Assembly (NCBI RefSeq): GCF_014698035.1
Contig: NZ_JACJSF010000001.1
Location: 186,001-250,000, forward strand
Length of the DNA: 64,000 nucleotides
Source of the DNA: Desmonostoc muscorum FACHB-395
GTDB taxonomy: Bacteria > Cyanobacteriota > Cyanobacteriia > Cyanobacteriales > Nostocaceae
Direction: 5' to 3'
The notes beneath the pieces were generated by a model, which was not told where the DNA came from, did not search any database, and saw nothing but the letters and a program-made list of their open reading frames with translations. How positions within the stretch are numbered: the first letter of the stretch is position 1; each line of letters starts with the position of its first letter. Below, piece by piece: positions 61,317-64,000 of this stretch. A program made the position numbers and the translations under genes.

Positions 61317-63630
61317 TAATACTATCCTCAAATTTTTCTAAATTATTCAGAAGACATATAGTAGATTCATAAGTTTCACTAATTAATTCATTTGGCTCTT
61401 GGGGAGTGTCTATCAAATTATCTGCTAGAGAGCGGAGAGAGCTAAGTATGAGATTAAGAGAAGTTCTAAACTCAACGGAAAGATGATTAAAGTTTTGATA
61501 ATAGTCGCTGATGATATTTTGATTTTGGTCAGAAATTGAGAGAATCTGCCCCCTTATTTGTAAGTTAATCACATCCTCAAAAATATCAATGGTGTTGAGA
61601 ATTCGCCAGGCTGATTTGTAAGAGTCTTCAATTAATTTGTGCCGTTCTTGAGAATCGTTTTCCAGATCATCAAGCAATAAGCGCAGTAATCCAATCATTG
61701 AGTTCAACTGTGTCCGAATTTCGTGAGAGATACGGAGCAAGCTTTGATTGTGTTTAGTAGCGGCTTCAGGACGATCGACAAATTTCTTTGAGTTTAGGCG
61801 CATTGCCTTAATAATTTTTGTCTGAATCAAATTTTTATTAGGGCGATCGCTAAATTGCATGGAGTACAAGCGTGAATAGTAAGCACCTTTTTGCAAAAGT
61901 TCTTCATGGGTTCCTACTTCTACCACCTGTCCTTGATCTAACACAGCTATTTGATCGGCTTTTTGGACTGTAGAAAGGCGGTGAGCAATTACTAAGGTGG
62001 TGCGATCGCGACTAAGATCGTCAAGTGCAGATTGTACTAATCGTTCGGAAACGGTATCTAAAGCGCTGGTGGCTTCATCTAAAATCAGAATTTCGGGATT
62101 TTGGAGGAGGGCACGGGCGATCGCTAATCTTTGCCTTTGTCCACCAGACAACATTACGCCGCGATCGCCAATTAGGGTGTCAAATCCTTGAGGCAATTTG
62201 CTAATAAACTCATAAGCATTTGCCCGCTTTGCTGCTGTCAAAATCTCATCGTCAGTAGCCTCTGCTCGCCCATAGGCGATGTTATTTTGCACCGAGTCAT
62301 TAAAAAGAAAGGTATCTTGACTAACAATCCCCATCCGCTTCCGTAGGGATACTAGCTCGAACTCCCGCAAATCGGTGCCGTCAATGGTAATACTGCCAGC
62401 GATCGGGTCATAAAATCTGGGTAAAAGGTCTGCCAAAGTAGATTTACCAGCCCCAGAACCGCCTACCAATGCTAAGGTCGTACCACGCGGTAAATATAAA
62501 TTTACATCTTTGAGTACCAACTTTTCATGACCAGGGTAGGAAAAGCAAAGAGAATTAAAAGATACTCCTTCTTCTAATTTTGTGTAGGGAATCTTACCTT
62601 TCTCCATGAACGGCTTATCGTGCAAGCTTAAAAACTCATTCGTCACATCCACACTAGCTGCGGTACTAGCAAAGTTGCTGCGAATAGTATTTAACTGAGA
62701 AATCAATGGCAGCACTCGCAGCAGCACTAATAAATATGTCAGGAGTACGGTAGAAAGAGAAGAAACCTGTTGAGCAAAGAAGGTTTTGCTCAAAAGTACA
62801 ATCAGCAGTAAAGCTGTAATACCCATTACCTCACTTAGAGGTGTAATGGCTTCCGAATTAACTTGAGATTGGAAATCTGCTAATTCGCGATCGCGAATTA
62901 GTTTTTTAATCCGTTGATATTCTTTTTCTTCATTTCCCGTCGATTTTACCAATCTAATTCCGTTCAGAGTTTCCAGTACGGAGACTGAATATGCTCTAGA
63001 CATCTCACTCAGCTGCTTCCCAAAATTTCTGGACCGGGAAATTGCATACTGATTTACTAACGTCACCAACGATAACAAAAGCGTAGCAGCAATTGTCAAC
63101 TGCCAAGAAATTGACAGCAACAAACTGACAAAAACTAAAATTGTGATTGCCAGGATAACTATCTTGACGATACTACCTATAGAACTTGCAGACCGGCCAA
63201 TTTCTCCACCAAGACGGTTGATTAAATCTCCAACCTTAGTTTTGGCATAATAATCTATATCAATTTCTAGTAATAGCTTTAACCCAGTTTCGCGCATATC
63301 TGATGTTAGCTTTCGGGTTAAAGAACTCGATGCTAAGGAACTGGCATAAGTAGCTAAATTCTTTAAAATAATTGTGAAGATAATTGCCCCAGCCATTACT
63401 CCTATCCGGTAAGGTTCTGGAGTATTATCAAAGGGAGATATCATCGTTTTTAGGATAGGAGGAGCAGTACTTAAATCTACTTCTTGTCCCACGATTTTTA
63501 AAACCACTGGCACAATTAAAGCGGTGCTAATCCCATTAAATAAAGCTCCAGAAAATCCTAACAATATTGTCAGCAGAATCAAACCTGGATAGGGTCTAGC
63601 GAATCGTAATAGCAGTTTTCTGGTAGACAT
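61309..63630 (-). CDS. MsbA-type ABC exporter fused to two C-terminal HisKA-like modules
   Basis: 773 residues. Six membrane helices (about 15-320), then an ATPase domain: Walker A ALVGGSGAGKSTL, Q-loop GIVSQDTFLFND, signature LSGGQRQRLAIARALL, Walker B ILILDEATSALD. A normal exporter ends near residue 590. Here about 180 more residues follow, with RISHEIRTQLNSMIGLLRLL (His636 in the position of a phosphoacceptor) and a second copy LSVEFRTSLNLILSSLRSL in which Val719 replaces that His. Each copy is followed by a similar helix ending FEDVIN / FEDSIN. No HATPase domain is present. It probably exports a lipid-linked glycan made by the downstream glycosyltransferases. Confidence 0.9.
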   Translation of the reverse strand: MSTRKLLLRFARPYPGLILLTILLGFSGALFNGISTALIVPVVLKIVGQEVDLSTAPPILKTMISPFDNTPEPYRIGVMAGAIIFTIILKNLATYASSLASSSLTRKLTSDMRETGLKLLLEIDIDYYAKTKVGDLINRLGGEIGRSASSIGSIVKIVILAITILVFVSLLLSISWQLTIAATLLLSLVTLVNQYAISRSRNFGKQLSEMSRAYSVSVLETLNGIRLVKSTGNEEKEYQRIKKLIRDRELADFQSQVNSEAITPLSEVMGITALLLIVLLSKTFFAQQVSSLSTVLLTYLLVLLRVLPLISQLNTIRSNFASTAASVDVTNEFLSLHDKPFMEKGKIPYTKLEEGVSFNSLCFSYPGHEKLVLKDVNLYLPRGTTLALVGGSGAGKSTLADLLPRFYDPIAGSITIDGTDLREFELVSLRKRMGIVSQDTFLFNDSVQNNIAYGRAEATDDEILTAAKRANAYEFISKLPQGFDTLIGDRGVMLSGGQRQRLAIARALLQNPEILILDEATSALDTVSERLVQSALDDLSRDRTTLVIAHRLSTVQKADQIAVLDQGQVVEVGTHEELLQKGAYYSRLYSMQFSDRPNKNLIQTKIIKAMRLNSKKFVDRPEAATKHNQSLLRISHEIRTQLNSMIGLLRLLLDDLENDSQERHKLIEDSYKSAWRILNTIDIFEDVINLQIRGQILSISDQNQNIISDYYQNFNHLSVEFRTSLNLILSSLRSLADNLIDTPQEPNELISETYESTICLLNNLEKFEDSINV

Positions 63631-64000
63631 TGGGTATTTCTATGCAATTTTCACTTATTAATATTATTCACAAATCACTTGCCAAACTTGCTAATATCAA
63701 ATAAAACAAAACTAAATAATTTTCAATATCCCAACAAAAGAGGCAGTTATTGCTGGAAGAATATTGCCCGATCGCAAGGGGAGATTACAAGAGCGATTTT
63801 TTACTGCCGCCATCAAAGTGAGCTTGTGGTTTGAGTCCTCACAACTTTTGCGTGGTCTCAATTTATCCAAGATTGAACCCCCAACTGAAAAGTTCCTCTA
63901 CCTCCCACTTTCTTCAATTTACGCTTCCTTACATATTAATATTTACAACCGAGAAATTACCGACTTTAACACCGAAGCCATAGCCTCTATACTATAGTGT
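63631..64000. other. Upstream region of the exporter gene
   Basis: AT-rich DNA with no clear gene before the window ends. An open frame at 63764-63997 lacks a ribosome site and any familiar motif, so I do not call it. The promoter of the glycan operon should lie here. Confidence 0.45.

Noticed and set aside
63764..63997. 77-codon open frame at the right edge
   Set aside because: No ribosome site, no familiar motif, and it lies in the promoter region of the exporter gene; it could still be the end of an unseen gene fragment.

Overview
The window reads as chromosome of a filamentous, heterocyst-type cyanobacterium, most likely a Nostoc relative. The evidence is: photosynthesis and carotenoid genes (start of crtP, plastocyanin, PsbV, a cytochrome c6), very frequent GCGATCGC (HIP1) octamers, 7-bp tandem repeats, many small dispersed and palindromic repeats, and typical cyanobacterial protein families. 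No rRNA, CRISPR array, integrase or complete insertion sequence was seen.

Layout. 1-1.7 kb: 5' end of phytoene desaturase (minus strand) and a NagZ-like glycosidase. 1.8-4.7 kb: a minus-strand array of 32 tRNA or tRNA-like genes with anticodons for all 20 amino acids, read from a strong sigma70-type promoter near 5.03 kb. Four of these genes carry a small dispersed repeat at the same T-loop position. All five leucine-anticodon genes lack the long variable arm normal for tRNA-Leu. 5.2-7.7 kb: polysaccharide deacetylase lipoprotein, HNH nuclease and a small RHH protein. 7.7-9.0 kb: repeat-rich spacer. 9.0-14.9 kb: a GAF sensor kinase whose phosphoacceptor His is replaced by Asp, a START-like protein, the ordinary tRNA-Glu, a Na+/H+ antiporter and a cytochrome b-like protein. 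15-20.3 kb: esterase, TonB-like protein, then cytochrome c6, plastocyanin and PsbV. 20.5-29.3 kb: two sugar ABC permeases and their probable binding protein, separated by an accessory stretch with an AAA ATPase, an alpha/beta hydrolase, a VapBC-type pair, an antitoxin with a frameshifted PIN toxin, and MITE-like repeats. 29.6-54.9 kb: mostly housekeeping genes (accD, prepilin peptidase, leuB, MscS, an ABC-2 exporter, purT, cysK, DnaJ-domain protein, double QueD, PrsW, methyltransferase, mscL, M1 aminopeptidase, UbiB/ABC1 kinase). 55.2-63.6 kb: a surface-glycan cluster with four GT-A-like proteins (three of them tandem paralogues), a GT10-like enzyme, a GT4-like enzyme and an MsbA-type ABC exporter fused to two tandem HisKA-like modules.

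The glycan genes on the minus strand are tightly packed and probably form one transcription unit starting with the exporter. The sugar ABC genes probably serve one importer whose ATPase lies elsewhere. The strongest unusual signals are the tRNA array with its T-loop insertions and short-armed leucine tRNAs, and the ABC exporter-HisKA fusion. Small repeats have also entered two conserved proteins in frame (prepilin peptidase and aminopeptidase). All calls come from reading sequence by eye; no database search was run.
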